Under the pieces are notes generated by a model. The model was not told the DNA's origin. It ran no database searches and saw nothing but the letters and a program-made list of their open reading frames with translations. Source: Rickettsiales bacterium (GTDB lineage: Bacteria > Pseudomonadota > Alphaproteobacteria > Rickettsiales > JANQQO01). From it: DNA of 21,991 bases. Numbering within the stretch: position 1 is the stretch's first letter; every line of letters begins with the position of its first letter. The stretch is taken from assembly GCA_028289305.1 (NCBI GenBank), contig JANQQO010000261.1, forward strand, positions 1-21,991. Direction: 5' to 3'. This document shows positions 15,401 through 21,604 of the stretch, piece by piece. The translations under genes were made by a program, and so were the position numbers.

Positions 15401-17991
15401 CCCAAATTATCGTGGGCGACGGGGATGGGGGCAATCTTACTGTTACGCTGAGTGTGAGCAATGGTACGATCACCCTAGCACAAACCACGGGCCTCGTCTT
15501 CGATGCAGGTGCTGATGGTACGTCTACTATGACAATTTCAGGTACGATTGCCAATCTCAATGCAGCAATAGATGGTATGCAGTATCAGGGTAACTTGAAT
15601 TTTAATGGCGCGGATACGCTGAACATCACCACGAGCGACGGTTCAACACAAGACGTGGATGCGGTTGCTATTACGGTAAACGCGGTTAATTCAGCACCAA
15701 TAAACAGCATACAAAATAGCACGGTAGGGGTAGCAGAGGATGGTACGCTGACGTTTAATGCGGGCAATTCGAATCTGATTTCGGTATCGGATCCAGAGGG
15801 AGATAATCTGACGGTCAGTTTAAGCGTTACTAATGGTACCATTACGCTATCGCAAGTGAATGACCTCACTTTTTCTGCAGGCGCTAATGGCACCAGCTCT
15901 ATGACCTTTTCTAGCACAGCAGCAGCTATTAATGCTGCTCTGGATGGTATGCAGTATGACCCCACCGAAAATTATAACGGCTCAGATACGCTGAACATCA
16001 CCACAAGCGATGGTTCTTTGGAAGATGCAGATTCAGCGAGCATTACGATTACGGCGGTGGATGATACGCCGACGAACACGATACAAGATTCTACAGTTGA
16101 TACCAACCAAGATACGACGCTGACGTTTAACGCAGGAAATTCGAATCTGATTTCAGTGGCGGATGTAGATACGGGCAGCCTGACCGTTACCTTGGCTGTA
16201 ACCAATGGTACGATCACCTTGTCGCAGACCACGGGCTTGAGCTTTGACGCAGGTGCTGATGGCACGGCGACGATGACGATTTCTGGTACGATTGCGAATA
16301 TTAACGCGGCGATTGATGGCATGCAGTATGACCCAACGGGCGGTTATAGCGGCGCTGATACGTTAGTGGTCACCACGAGCGATGGGTCTACCCAGGATGT
16401 AGATAATGTAAGCATTACGGTGAATGCGGCAAATACGGCACCGGTGAATACGGTACAAGATGACACCGTATCAGTGAATGAAGATACTGCACTGACGTTT
16501 AATTCAGCGAATTCAAACCTGATTTCGGTGGCAGATGTGGATGGCGGCAGCCTAACGGTTACCTTGGGTGTAGACAATGGTACAATTACCTTGTCTCAGA
16601 CCACGGGCTTAAGCTTTGGCGCTGGTGCTAACGGAACCGGTAGCATGACCTTCACAGGCACGATTGCGAATATTAATTCTGCTTTAGATGGCATGCAGTA
16701 TCAGGGTACCTCGAACTTTAACGGCTCAGATACACTGACGGTGACCACCAGTGATGGCGTGGCACAGGATGTGGATACGGCAACGATTACGGTGAATGCA
16801 GTGAATGACGGGCCAGACATTACGAGCACGCCACCAGCGAATAATGTGGTGTTGGCAGGAAATACCTATACGTACAACCTGACCATCAATGATCCTGAGA
16901 GTGATAATATCACTACCGTATATGAAAACCAAAGCTGGCTTTCGGCAAGCAATGATGGCAAAGGCGGGCCATGGTCAATAACTGGCAGCACGGCTGATGG
17001 TGGTGTATATGATGTAGAAATTAGGGCGGAAGATGAGCATGGTGCACGAGGAGCCATACAAAGCTTTCAGGTGATTGTGGCAGACTATATTGGCACCTCG
17101 AGCGGAGAGTCTGTGAAGATGGACGTTGGCGATCTCTTTCTGGGTGAGGGAGGAAATGATTCAATCCTTGGCTCAACTGGCAATGAAACGGTGTTTGGCG
17201 GAGAGGGAGATGACTTAATAAGCGGTAATACGGGCGCAGATAGCATCTTTGGTGATGCTGGTGCAGATACTCTTGATGGGGGCTCTGATAATGACAGCAT
17301 CGATGGTGGCGCAGGCGCAGATAGCATCGATGGTGGTACGGGAGATGACTCACTTTATGGCGGCGCTGATGCAGACACTATTGATGGTGAAGCCGGTGCA
17401 GATAGAATATATGGTGACGCAGGCGCAGATAGTATTGAGGGTGGAACTGGTGGCGATAGGCTTTACGGTGGCGATGATGGTGATACAATTTCAGGCGGGG
17501 ATGATGGTGACCAGCTACATGGTGAAAGCGGAAATGACTCACTCAGCGGCGATGCGGGGGATGATACCATTGACGGCGGAGATGGTGCGGATACGTTAAA
17601 TGGCGGAGCGGGCAATGACCAGCTAACTGGGGGTAGCGAAAGCGACATTTTCCGCTTTGATCAGGCAACCTCTGGAAATGAAGACACCATTACGGATATG
17701 ACGAGTAGTGATGAAATTCAGCTGTCTGATGCAGCGTTTGTCTTTGCAAGCGCAGAAGGAAGCAAAGCGGGGCAAGCGTTAGTACTTAATACGGATATCA
17801 TGACCGATTCAGGGTTTGCTGGAGGAAGCTTCTCGAGCGGAGGGAACCTTAGCTTTCTTTACGACACCGCAGATGGGCAATTATGGTATGACGCAGATGG
17901 CAGCTCTGGAGGCGGATCGGCGGTATTAATTGCCACTATCAGCAACTTCGCGAGCTATACCTTTGATGCCACTGATTTCGTGGGGTATTAG
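12427..17991 (+). CDS. Giant RTX adhesin with cadherin-like repeats, type I secreted
   Basis: This is a predicted 1854-residue secreted or surface protein. The first 356 residues are acidic (Asp/Glu/Ala-rich) and match no domain I know; there is no Sec signal. A run of 12 Gly (357-368) links to a VCBS/cadherin-like domain of about 95 residues with VNEDAQLVF and TYTYQGDAEYSGADTITYTVSDGNGG. Residues 472-1463 are eight tandem repeats of 124 residues each, every unit with NEDxxLTFNAGNSNLIS, NGTITLSQTTGL and TxSDGSxQDxD. One more Ig-like domain (about 1464-1560) follows. About 18 RTX nonapeptides (GGxGxDxUx, about 1573-1745) should bind calcium and fold outside the cell. The C-terminal 105 residues resemble the tail of type I secreted RTX proteins. 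GGAGGAG, 7 nt before ATG 12427, fixes the start. No ABC exporter or membrane-fusion gene lies in the window. An adhesion or biofilm role is inferred. Confidence 0.9.
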   Translation: MGETTSLKAGKFVYARVKSIETLEKAVVRADDLSEESLGKLAPAAGNAALPGGEGAAPEQTPADAVTIAQEVTLDLTDIVEQAEEQLEETEVVEVTLSMPAEGVEVLSNVGGDVEVEIDSDTQTVTVTGNVDEVKAFLSELTLITPDVSFNLRIDIGAPDAFSIGNDRASDVAAAQDFTSSNDTASSEPMSFALLHQTGNTFYLGQVSTGSGIAQIQRLTDNESSDTYDQSLAPDVDDTGVEKAVTNVRAAEIEDNTTADALAAARVNADITSTQALDVTDINGFGLDDNDNIQTVTGADVSSTFEDVANVAADEFADDAADTVKIEEDEQKDENETEARLDNDSNNGSNNSGGSSGGGGGGGGGGGGAPTNTAPVGVNDTLGTVNEDAQLVFNATDLLSNDTDADSDTLSISAISAANGTVTDNLDGTYTYQGDAEYSGADTITYTVSDGNGGTDTATASVTVNVVNDTPVNTIQDIGVTTNEDTAITFNAANSNLVSVGDVDNTSLTVTLAVSNGTLTLSQTTGLSFDAGGDGTATMTISGTTANINAALDGLQYDPTGGYSGADTLSITTSDGSTQDADNVNITVGAVNDAPVNTVQDSTVSVNEDTALTFNAGNSNLISVADSDSASLSVTLTVTNGTITLAQTTGLSFDAGADGTSTMTISGTAANINTALNGMQYQGTSNFNGADTLTVTTSDGSLQDVDTVNITVNAVNDAPVNTVQDSTVSTNEDTTLTFNAGNSNLVSVGDVDTASLTVTLAVSNGTITLSQTTGLSFDAGADGTSTMTISGTTANINAALDGMQYDPTGGYNGADTLVVTTSDGGLQDVDNIGITVSAVNDAPVNTVQDTTVSVDEDGTLTFNAGNSNLISVADSDNSTLTVTLSVTNGTITLSQTTGLVFDAGADGTATMTISGTTANINAALDGMQYDPTANYNGSDTLNITTSDGSLNDADSASITINSVADTPINSIADTTVSVNENAALTFNKINSTQIIVGDGDGGNLTVTLSVSNGTITLAQTTGLVFDAGADGTSTMTISGTIANLNAAIDGMQYQGNLNFNGADTLNITTSDGSTQDVDAVAITVNAVNSAPINSIQNSTVGVAEDGTLTFNAGNSNLISVSDPEGDNLTVSLSVTNGTITLSQVNDLTFSAGANGTSSMTFSSTAAAINAALDGMQYDPTENYNGSDTLNITTSDGSLEDADSASITITAVDDTPTNTIQDSTVDTNQDTTLTFNAGNSNLISVADVDTGSLTVTLAVTNGTITLSQTTGLSFDAGADGTATMTISGTIANINAAIDGMQYDPTGGYSGADTLVVTTSDGSTQDVDNVSITVNAANTAPVNTVQDDTVSVNEDTALTFNSANSNLISVADVDGGSLTVTLGVDNGTITLSQTTGLSFGAGANGTGSMTFTGTIANINSALDGMQYQGTSNFNGSDTLTVTTSDGVAQDVDTATITVNAVNDGPDITSTPPANNVVLAGNTYTYNLTINDPESDNITTVYENQSWLSASNDGKGGPWSITGSTADGGVYDVEIRAEDEHGARGAIQSFQVIVADYIGTSSGESVKMDVGDLFLGEGGNDSILGSTGNETVFGGEGDDLISGNTGADSIFGDAGADTLDGGSDNDSIDGGAGADSIDGGTGDDSLYGGADADTIDGEAGADRIYGDAGADSIEGGTGGDRLYGGDDGDTISGGDDGDQLHGESGNDSLSGDAGDDTIDGGDGADTLNGGAGNDQLTGGSESDIFRFDQATSGNEDTITDMTSSDEIQLSDAAFVFASAEGSKAGQALVLNTDIMTDSGFAGGSFSSGGNLSFLYDTADGQLWYDADGSSGGGSAVLIATISNFASYTFDATDFVGY
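13495..13530 (+). repeat. Poly-glycine (GGY)n microsatellite in the adhesin gene
   Basis: Twelve consecutive GGT or GGC codons form a 36-bp, nearly pure GGY tract at the junction between the unknown N-terminal region and the repeat stalk. Loss or gain of codons would change linker length; base slippage would shift the frame. Confidence 0.85.
13840..16815 (+). repeat. Eight tandem 372-bp repeats in the adhesin gene
   Basis: Units begin at 13840, 14212, 14584, 14956, 15328, 15700, 16072 and 16444, each exactly 372 bp (124 codons). Each opens with a (V/I/T)N(T/S)(I/V) motif. Identity differs between units. Units 2 and 3 share an identical 57-nt block (14374-14430 and 14746-14802), pointing to recent duplication or gene conversion, while units 5 and 6 are more diverged. 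Confidence 0.95.
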
Positions 17992-18052
17992 GTAGGTACG
18001 CTTACCAAAGTCGTTTTTTCAGATAGATTTATGATAGTATGACACGTTTGCC

Positions 18053-18106
18053 GTAGGCTAGTGCGCCTACTGCGTAAGTCTTCGGCTTACCTAAAAAGGC
18101 CTTTTT
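18053..18106. repeat. Hairpin cluster just downstream of tRNA-Thr
   Basis: Three small palindromes follow one another: GTAGGC-TAGTGC-GCCTAC (18053-18070), GTAAG...CTTAC closing a C(TTCG)G tetraloop (18074-18090), and AAAAAGGCCTTTTT (about 18093-18106). Being directly 3' of the minus-strand tRNA, the last could act in termination or 3' trimming. Whether this is a repeat family of the genome cannot be told from one window. Confidence 0.6.
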
Positions 18107-18111
18107 CCTGC

Positions 18112-18187
<76 letters not shown>

Positions 18188-18233
18188 ACATAATACCCCC
18201 CACGGCTCGATGGCTTCTATGAAGCTCTCTCGC

Positions 18234-18258
18234 CTGCTCCCCCGCAAGGGGGGAGCAG
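18234..18258. repeat. Strong 10-bp stem hairpin between tRNA-Thr and the outer-membrane gene
   Basis: CTGCTCCCCC and GGGGGAGCAG are perfect inverted arms of 10 bp around a 5-nt loop GCAAG. No T-run follows on either strand, so a classical terminator is unlikely. It lies upstream of the tRNA and downstream of the minus-strand outer-membrane gene, so it could be a transcript-end stabiliser or a genomic palindrome. Confidence 0.6.
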
Positions 18259-18308
18259 AAGGTGCATAGCTACTGCGGTTATATAGAGTGATTTATTCGA
18301 TGTGAACA

Positions 18309-19310
18309 CTAAAAAGTGAGCTGCCAGCCGGCAACGAGACGGTAATCCGTCTCTAGCTGCGGCCCATCAAGGCGCTGATAGACCGGCGTACCGAACTCAA
18401 GCGCCAGGCGATTATCTTCCAGGCCTGGGATCACAACGTTTATTCCCGCTAGGGCGTCAATGCGTTCACCACCGCGCAAATCAGTGCGCGCAGTAGGCAC
18501 CATCATAGGGTTCAGCTGTGGGTCTGCGCCGGTGATATCGCCCCATCTGCGGCCATCGAGGCGCAGCGATACGCTCGCATACTCGGTAAGCTGATGTGCA
18601 CCCCAGAGGCTGAGCTGGTATTCATGCCCTAAGCGGTAGTCATTGTCGTTTTCACCAAGGCGCATCACAGCATTGGCCTGACTTCCCCATGACCAGTGGT
18701 CGTAGAGGGCCGTGTATGTGACGCCGGGCAGGAGGTCGTAGGTGCCTGAACCGAGCTGCATGGGATATGGCAGGCGGATATTGCCGGCGGGAGTATCGTC
18801 ACGCTCGTCGATCTCACCGGTAGGGAGGCTAATGCCAGCATTGATGTGCCAGTGATGCGGACCGCGCTCATAGATGGTGTATAGCCCGGTGAGCTTGATA
18901 TCGCCCAAGCCTTTTGATTCGGTTTCAAACACAGCGCCAGAGCGAGTGACGTGGTCCATGGATTTGCGGATATAGGGTAGCATAGCCATGGCGGTGAAGC
19001 GGTCGCTAACGCCATACATGAGGCCGAACATATGCATTTCCATCTGCATTTCGGTAGGGGTGACCATAAAATTAGAAAGCACTTCGGCGTTGCTGATATC
19101 GCTAGTGCCATCACGGTTGCCATCCATATGCATAGTGGCGTAGCGGTAAGATGCCATCCACTCGCCTTCTTTATGCGTGTGGTCGCCCATTACGCCTATG
19201 GGCGCGTGGGAATCAGGGCGAACATGGTTATGCTGATGGGATTCTTGCGCCTGGGCGCTTATCGATGTTGCGGCGCACAATAATGCCGCAGTGATCATAA
19301 AACGTTTCAT
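18309..19310 (-). CDS. His/Met-rich outer-membrane protein, transporter-like (possible copper link)
   Basis: The 333-residue product has a signal peptide (about 1-22, ending SAQA-QE) followed by a His-rich mature N-terminus (SHQHNHVRPDSHAP, then GDHTHKEGEW). A Met/His-rich strand with MEMHMFGLMYG lies near residue 95. The rest alternates short amphipathic strands rich in aromatic residues, and the protein ends in W-x-L-T-F; a terminal aromatic residue is typical of outer-membrane beta-barrels. It resembles proteins annotated as MetA-pathway or alpha-amylase-like outer-membrane transporters. The His/Met content and the DUF2946-like gene just upstream on the same strand suggest metal, perhaps copper, but that is inference. 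AGGAGA lies about 6 nt before the ATG at 19310. Confidence 0.75.
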   Translation of the reverse strand: MKRFMITAALLCAATSISAQAQESHQHNHVRPDSHAPIGVMGDHTHKEGEWMASYRYATMHMDGNRDGTSDISNAEVLSNFMVTPTEMQMEMHMFGLMYGVSDRFTAMAMLPYIRKSMDHVTRSGAVFETESKGLGDIKLTGLYTIYERGPHHWHINAGISLPTGEIDERDDTPAGNIRLPYPMQLGSGTYDLLPGVTYTALYDHWSWGSQANAVMRLGENDNDYRLGHEYQLSLWGAHQLTEYASVSLRLDGRRWGDITGADPQLNPMMVPTARTDLRGGERIDALAGINVVIPGLEDNRLALEFGTPVYQRLDGPQLETDYRLVAGWQLTF

Positions 19311-19419
19311 TAGATATCTCCTATTTTTCTTTTTATATATGAATATAGTGCCCTACCCGCTTGCACGGGAGAGTGACAGAGCCCCTTAATGAAGAGGACT
19401 GTTATTGATAGACTAGGGA

Positions 19420-19830
19420 TTAGGCGGAAAGAGGTGGCGCGCGGGGGGCGACAGAGTGGTATAAGAAAGCAGCACTATGTGCGGCGTGTTGCGGCGTGTG
19501 GATGGCTGTGAATCTACTTAGAGGCGGAGATGGTGCAACGATTTCTGCGGTTGGTAGGGCAGCATGGCTGGCTTGGCTTACGATGCAAAACGGGCAATGC
19601 GAGGGGGCTGTATCGCTATGATGGGTGCCGTTTTCTATATCTGCGCGGTCGACGAGTGCGAAGCCGGCGCCCGTACAGATGAGGAGTTTATCGCCGAAGA
19701 GGTCAGCAGCCGTCTCCGTAGCGCGAGTAATAGTATAGGCTCCTGAGAAATAAGGCAGAATAGAGCTCACCGCCATGAGGATCGCGGTGAGCAGGACACA
19801 TCTGTGTGTTATGTGCTTTATTATTCGCAT
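19420..19830 (-). CDS. DUF2946-like small His/Cys protein
   Basis: A 136-residue protein with one N-terminal hydrophobic segment (about 10-30; signal peptide or membrane anchor), an ICTGAGFALVD block (C52) and the motif SHCPFC (H78, C79, C82), followed by a His-rich tail. The ICTGxG plus HCPFC pattern fits DUF2946, a family often found beside copper-handling or TonB-dependent genes. The frame runs upstream to 20301, inside the antisense of the rlmB frame; I chose ATG 19830 because the hydrophobic leader begins there and it clears rlmB. An alternative ATG at 19893 would overlap rlmB by 20 bp. No good ribosome site precedes either. It sits 109 bp upstream of the outer-membrane gene on the same strand. 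Function unknown. Confidence 0.72.
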   Translation of the reverse strand: MRIIKHITHRCVLLTAILMAVSSILPYFSGAYTITRATETAADLFGDKLLICTGAGFALVDRADIENGTHHSDTAPSHCPFCIVSQASHAALPTAEIVAPSPPLSRFTAIHTPQHAAHSAAFLYHSVAPRAPPLSA

Positions 19831-19873
19831 TGTGGGAGAAGTGTATACCGCGCCGTGGGTGGGGCGGCAAGAA

Positions 19874-20623
19874 CTAGTTTTTTTGCAACGCATATAGTGC
19901 GATGGCGGCAGCGTTGGAGACGTTGAGGCTTTCGATGGTGCTGGTGATGGGGATGGCGACGTGGAGATCGCAGTGTTCCCGGGTGAGGCGGCGGAGCCCC
20001 TTCCCTTCTGCGCCGAGGACGAGCAGGTATTTATTGTAGCGTGGCGTAGCGTCGATGGCGGTTTCTGCCTCACCATCGAGGCCGATGACCCAAAAATCCT
20101 GCGTTTTTGCTTCTTTAAGGGCTTGGGCGAGATTACTGACTTCAATAAGTGGCACGGTTTCGAGCGCACCAGAGGCCGATTTGGCCAGAGTGGCGGTTTC
20201 CTTCGCGCTGTGATGCTGCGGGGTGAGGATCGCAGACACGCCAAACGCCGCCGCAGAACGCATAATCGCGCCGACATTATGAGGGTCGGTGACTTGATCA
20301 AGCGCTACGAGATGGGTGACGGCAGGATTATGCAGGATTTCGTGCAAATCTGTGGGCGGGAGGGGCGCTACCTCCAGCGCCATGCCCTGATGCACCGCTT
20401 CTGCTGGCAACACGGCTTCTAGCGTTGGTACATCAACGATATCAGGGGTGATATTAGGCGGGAGTGGGTTAAGCGTATTGGCCGCATTTTTTGTACACAA
20501 GAGACGGAAATGCTGACGGCGCGGATTATTTAACGCCGCAGTGACCGCATGGCGGCCATATAGCCAATAACGCGATTCGCGTGGCGATTTAGACGCTTTG
20601 CGCGGCGGATTTTTTCTTGTCAT
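19874..20623 (-). CDS. rlmB: SPOUT-family 23S rRNA 2'-O-ribose methyltransferase (RlmB/TrmH type)
   Basis: RlmB methylates the 2'-OH of G2251 in the peptidyl-transferase P loop of 23S rRNA, using S-adenosylmethionine. The protein has a short basic N-terminus, a substrate-binding domain (YGRHAVTAALNNP, about 23-90) and a C-terminal SpoU domain with its three knot motifs: DQVTDPHNVGAIMRSAAAFG, LVLGAEGKGLRRL and IPITSTIESLNVSNAAAIALY. The Arg of motif 1 and the Asn of motif 3 are the usual catalytic-site residues. Length (249) is typical. The exact target could differ among SpoU members, so the G2251 assignment is family-based. A GGAG lies about 11 nt before the ATG. Confidence 0.9.
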   Translation of the reverse strand: MTRKNPPRKASKSPRESRYWLYGRHAVTAALNNPRRQHFRLLCTKNAANTLNPLPPNITPDIVDVPTLEAVLPAEAVHQGMALEVAPLPPTDLHEILHNPAVTHLVALDQVTDPHNVGAIMRSAAAFGVSAILTPQHHSAKETATLAKSASGALETVPLIEVSNLAQALKEAKTQDFWVIGLDGEAETAIDATPRYNKYLLVLGAEGKGLRRLTREHCDLHVAIPITSTIESLNVSNAAAIALYALQKN

Positions 20624-20740
20624 TCTATGGGAACTCCGTATAAGTAGCGTTCTCCGTAAGGCAATGAGGATAGCGTGTTTGCTGTTATCTGTCTTGTGGT
20701 TTTTGTTGTTGTTTTGCTATGCAGCGAAATAACACCCCTG

Positions 20741-20904
20741 GCTCTAGCGATCTTCGTTAAGAACCTGGTGTTTTACATAGTCCTCCTACGCCATCCTGCT
20801 TCGCTGCTACGCAGCTACGCAGGACAAGAGGCTTTAAGAGGACGCTCCTAGCTCTAACGAGTTTCTTTAAGAGCAAGGCATGCTTATATAGTCCTCCTAC
20901 GCCA
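20741..20904. repeat. Imperfect direct repeat upstream of tRNA-Tyr
   Basis: Copy 1 (20741-20793) and copy 2 (20851-20904) both start GCTCTA(G/A)CGA, share TTAAGA in the middle, and end in the identical 17-mer ATAGTCCTCCTACGCCA. The spacing is 110-111 bp. The 3' part of copy 2 folds into a GTCCTCC/GGAGGAC stem; copy 1 continues into a different palindrome, GCTGCTACGCAGC-like. Confidence 0.7.
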
Positions 20905-20921
20905 AGGCTTCGGAGGACATA

Positions 20922-20959
20922 AGATGTTCTAAGGTTCGCTTTACTCACCAAGAACATCT
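20922..20959. repeat. Inverted repeat immediately upstream of tRNA-Tyr
   Basis: AGATGTTCT (20922-20930) and AGAACATCT (20951-20959) are perfect 9-bp arms around a 20-nt loop. The second arm ends 3 nt before the first base of the tRNA. It could be part of the tRNA promoter or the edge of a palindromic element. Confidence 0.55.
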
Positions 20960-20962
20960 AAT

Positions 20963-21047
20963 GGAGGGGTGGCTGAGCGGTCAAAAGCAGCGGACTGTAA
21001 ATCCGCCGGGTTTCCCTACGCAGGTTCGAATCCTGCCCCCTCCACCA
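20963..21047 (+). tRNA. tRNA-Tyr (anticodon GTA), CCA encoded
   Basis: An 85-nt class II tRNA with a long variable arm. The acceptor stem GGAGGGG/CCCCTCC is perfect, the anticodon stem is GCGGA/TCCGC with loop CTGTAAA (anticodon GTA), the variable arm is about CGGGTTTCCCTAC, the T arm is GCAGG-TTCGAAT-CCTGC, the discriminator is A, and CCA is encoded. Its last 19 nt recur at 21324-21342. Confidence 0.97.
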
Positions 21048-21218
21048 TTTTTCAGTTCTATCCTTCGTCTTGAGGCTGGTCTCGTCGTTAGAATGATTTT
21101 TTCTTGCGACGAGTATTTTCCCATACACTTGCTCAAAAAAATCATTCTTCCTAGAGTCCAAACCTCAATACTCGGATATATTCTGAAAAATTTTATTAAG
21201 AAGGATGGAACTGGAAAA
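21048..21218. repeat. Nested imperfect inverted repeat (MITE-like)
   Basis: The left half contains TTTTCAGTTCtATCCTTC, TTGAGG and AGAATGATTTTTT in this order; the right half contains their reverse complements in mirror order, AAAAAATCATTCT, CCTCAA and GAAGGATgGAACTGgAAAA. The inner arm is a perfect 13 bp and the outer arm matches about 17 of 19. The right half carries about 28 nt extra between the outer and middle blocks. Confidence 0.65.
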
Positions 21219-21323
21219 TAATGAAGGGTGAAGAGTGAGAACCTTGTTCGACTAAATGCCGAAGGCATTTTGGACGCCGAAGGCGCCCGAAGGGTGAAAA
21301 TCCCACTAATAGGGATTTTCATC

Positions 21324-21342
21324 AATCCTGCCCCCTCCACCA
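21324..21342 (+). repeat. 19-bp duplicate of the tRNA-Tyr 3' end (att-like)
   Basis: AATCCTGCCCCCTCCACCA is identical to bases 21029-21047, the 3' half of the T arm, the acceptor strand and CCA of tRNA-Tyr. The distance between copies is 295 bp. Duplicated tRNA 3' ends are the classical footprint of site-specific integration. Confidence 0.8.
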
Positions 21343-21343
21343 C

Positions 21344-21431
21344 GCTTCGCCCTTTGGGCTACGCGTGGCGCAGCCACGCAGGAGGCCAATAGGCCGAAGC
21401 AGTGCCCTGCGAAGCTGCGCAGCAGCGAAGC
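21344..21431. repeat. GC-rich palindrome cluster (REP/BIME-like)
   Basis: Outer arms GCTTCGC (21344-21350) and GCGAAGC (21425-21431) enclose GCGTGGC-GCA-GCCACGC (21363-21379), GGCC-AATA-GGCC (21384-21395) and GCTGC-GCA-GCAGC (21414-21426), plus GCCC-TTT-GGGC (21350-21360 region). It starts 1 nt after the duplicated tRNA end. Similar words (CTTCGC, CTACGC) occur near 20798-20823. Confidence 0.65.
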
Positions 21432-21604
21432 ATGGACTTTTTTATAGGCATTTCTCTGCTCTATCCTAAAAAATTGTTCTATAGTTGCACATATTCGCTG
21501 AAAAGTTGTTTTTTGTACTGTTTTCATCGCTTTATGGTGTACTAAATGGGCATTTATCGCTATTATGCTAGCGGGGTATTTTGCTGGAGTTTTAGTACAT
21601 CACA

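Larger units (their letters stand above)
20624..20962. other. Intergenic region between rlmB and tRNA-Tyr
   Basis: These 339 bp lie between divergently oriented rlmB and tRNA-Tyr and contain no credible gene. They should hold both promoters. The half nearest the tRNA is filled with palindromes and a direct repeat: two imperfect ~54-bp copies (20741-20793, 20851-20904), GTCCTCC/GGAGGAC (20891-20918), and AGATGTTCT/AGAACATCT (20922-20959), which ends 3 nt before the tRNA. Confidence 0.7.
21048..21604. other. Structured intergenic region after tRNA-Tyr
   Basis: These 557 bp show no credible gene. Open frames here run through the tRNA or through palindromes. In order it contains: a nested inverted repeat (21048-21218); three tight hairpins (AAATGCC-GAA-GGCATTT 21254-21270, CGCC-GAA-GGCG 21275-21285, AAAATCCC-N7-GGGATTTT 21297-21319); a second copy of the tRNA-Tyr 3' end (21324-21342); a GC-rich palindrome cluster (21344-21431); and an AT-rich leader before the response regulator gene. 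Confidence 0.75.

Noticed and set aside
13761..16577. Series of long antisense open frames across the adhesin repeats
   Set aside because: They recur with the 372-bp period and encode near-identical Val/Ser-rich sequences; they are reflections of the repeats, not genes.
13840..16815. CRISPR array from the regular repeats
   Set aside because: Unit length is 372 bp, repeats are coding and in frame, and there are no short repeat-unique spacer patterns.
17995..18019. Possible terminator after the adhesin gene (GGTA-CGCT-TACC, later TTTTTT)
   Set aside because: The stem is only 4 bp and the T-run begins 7 nt beyond it; too weak to list as a feature.
19831..20301. N-terminal extension of the DUF2946-like frame up to 20301
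   Set aside because: This part lies wholly within rlmB in another frame of the same strand, has a biased Ser/Pro/Lys-rich composition and no homology I recognise; the hydrophobic leader begins at 19830.
20757..21343. Short open frames around and through tRNA-Tyr on both strands
   Set aside because: They overlap the tRNA and palindromes and have no ribosome site or recognisable motif.
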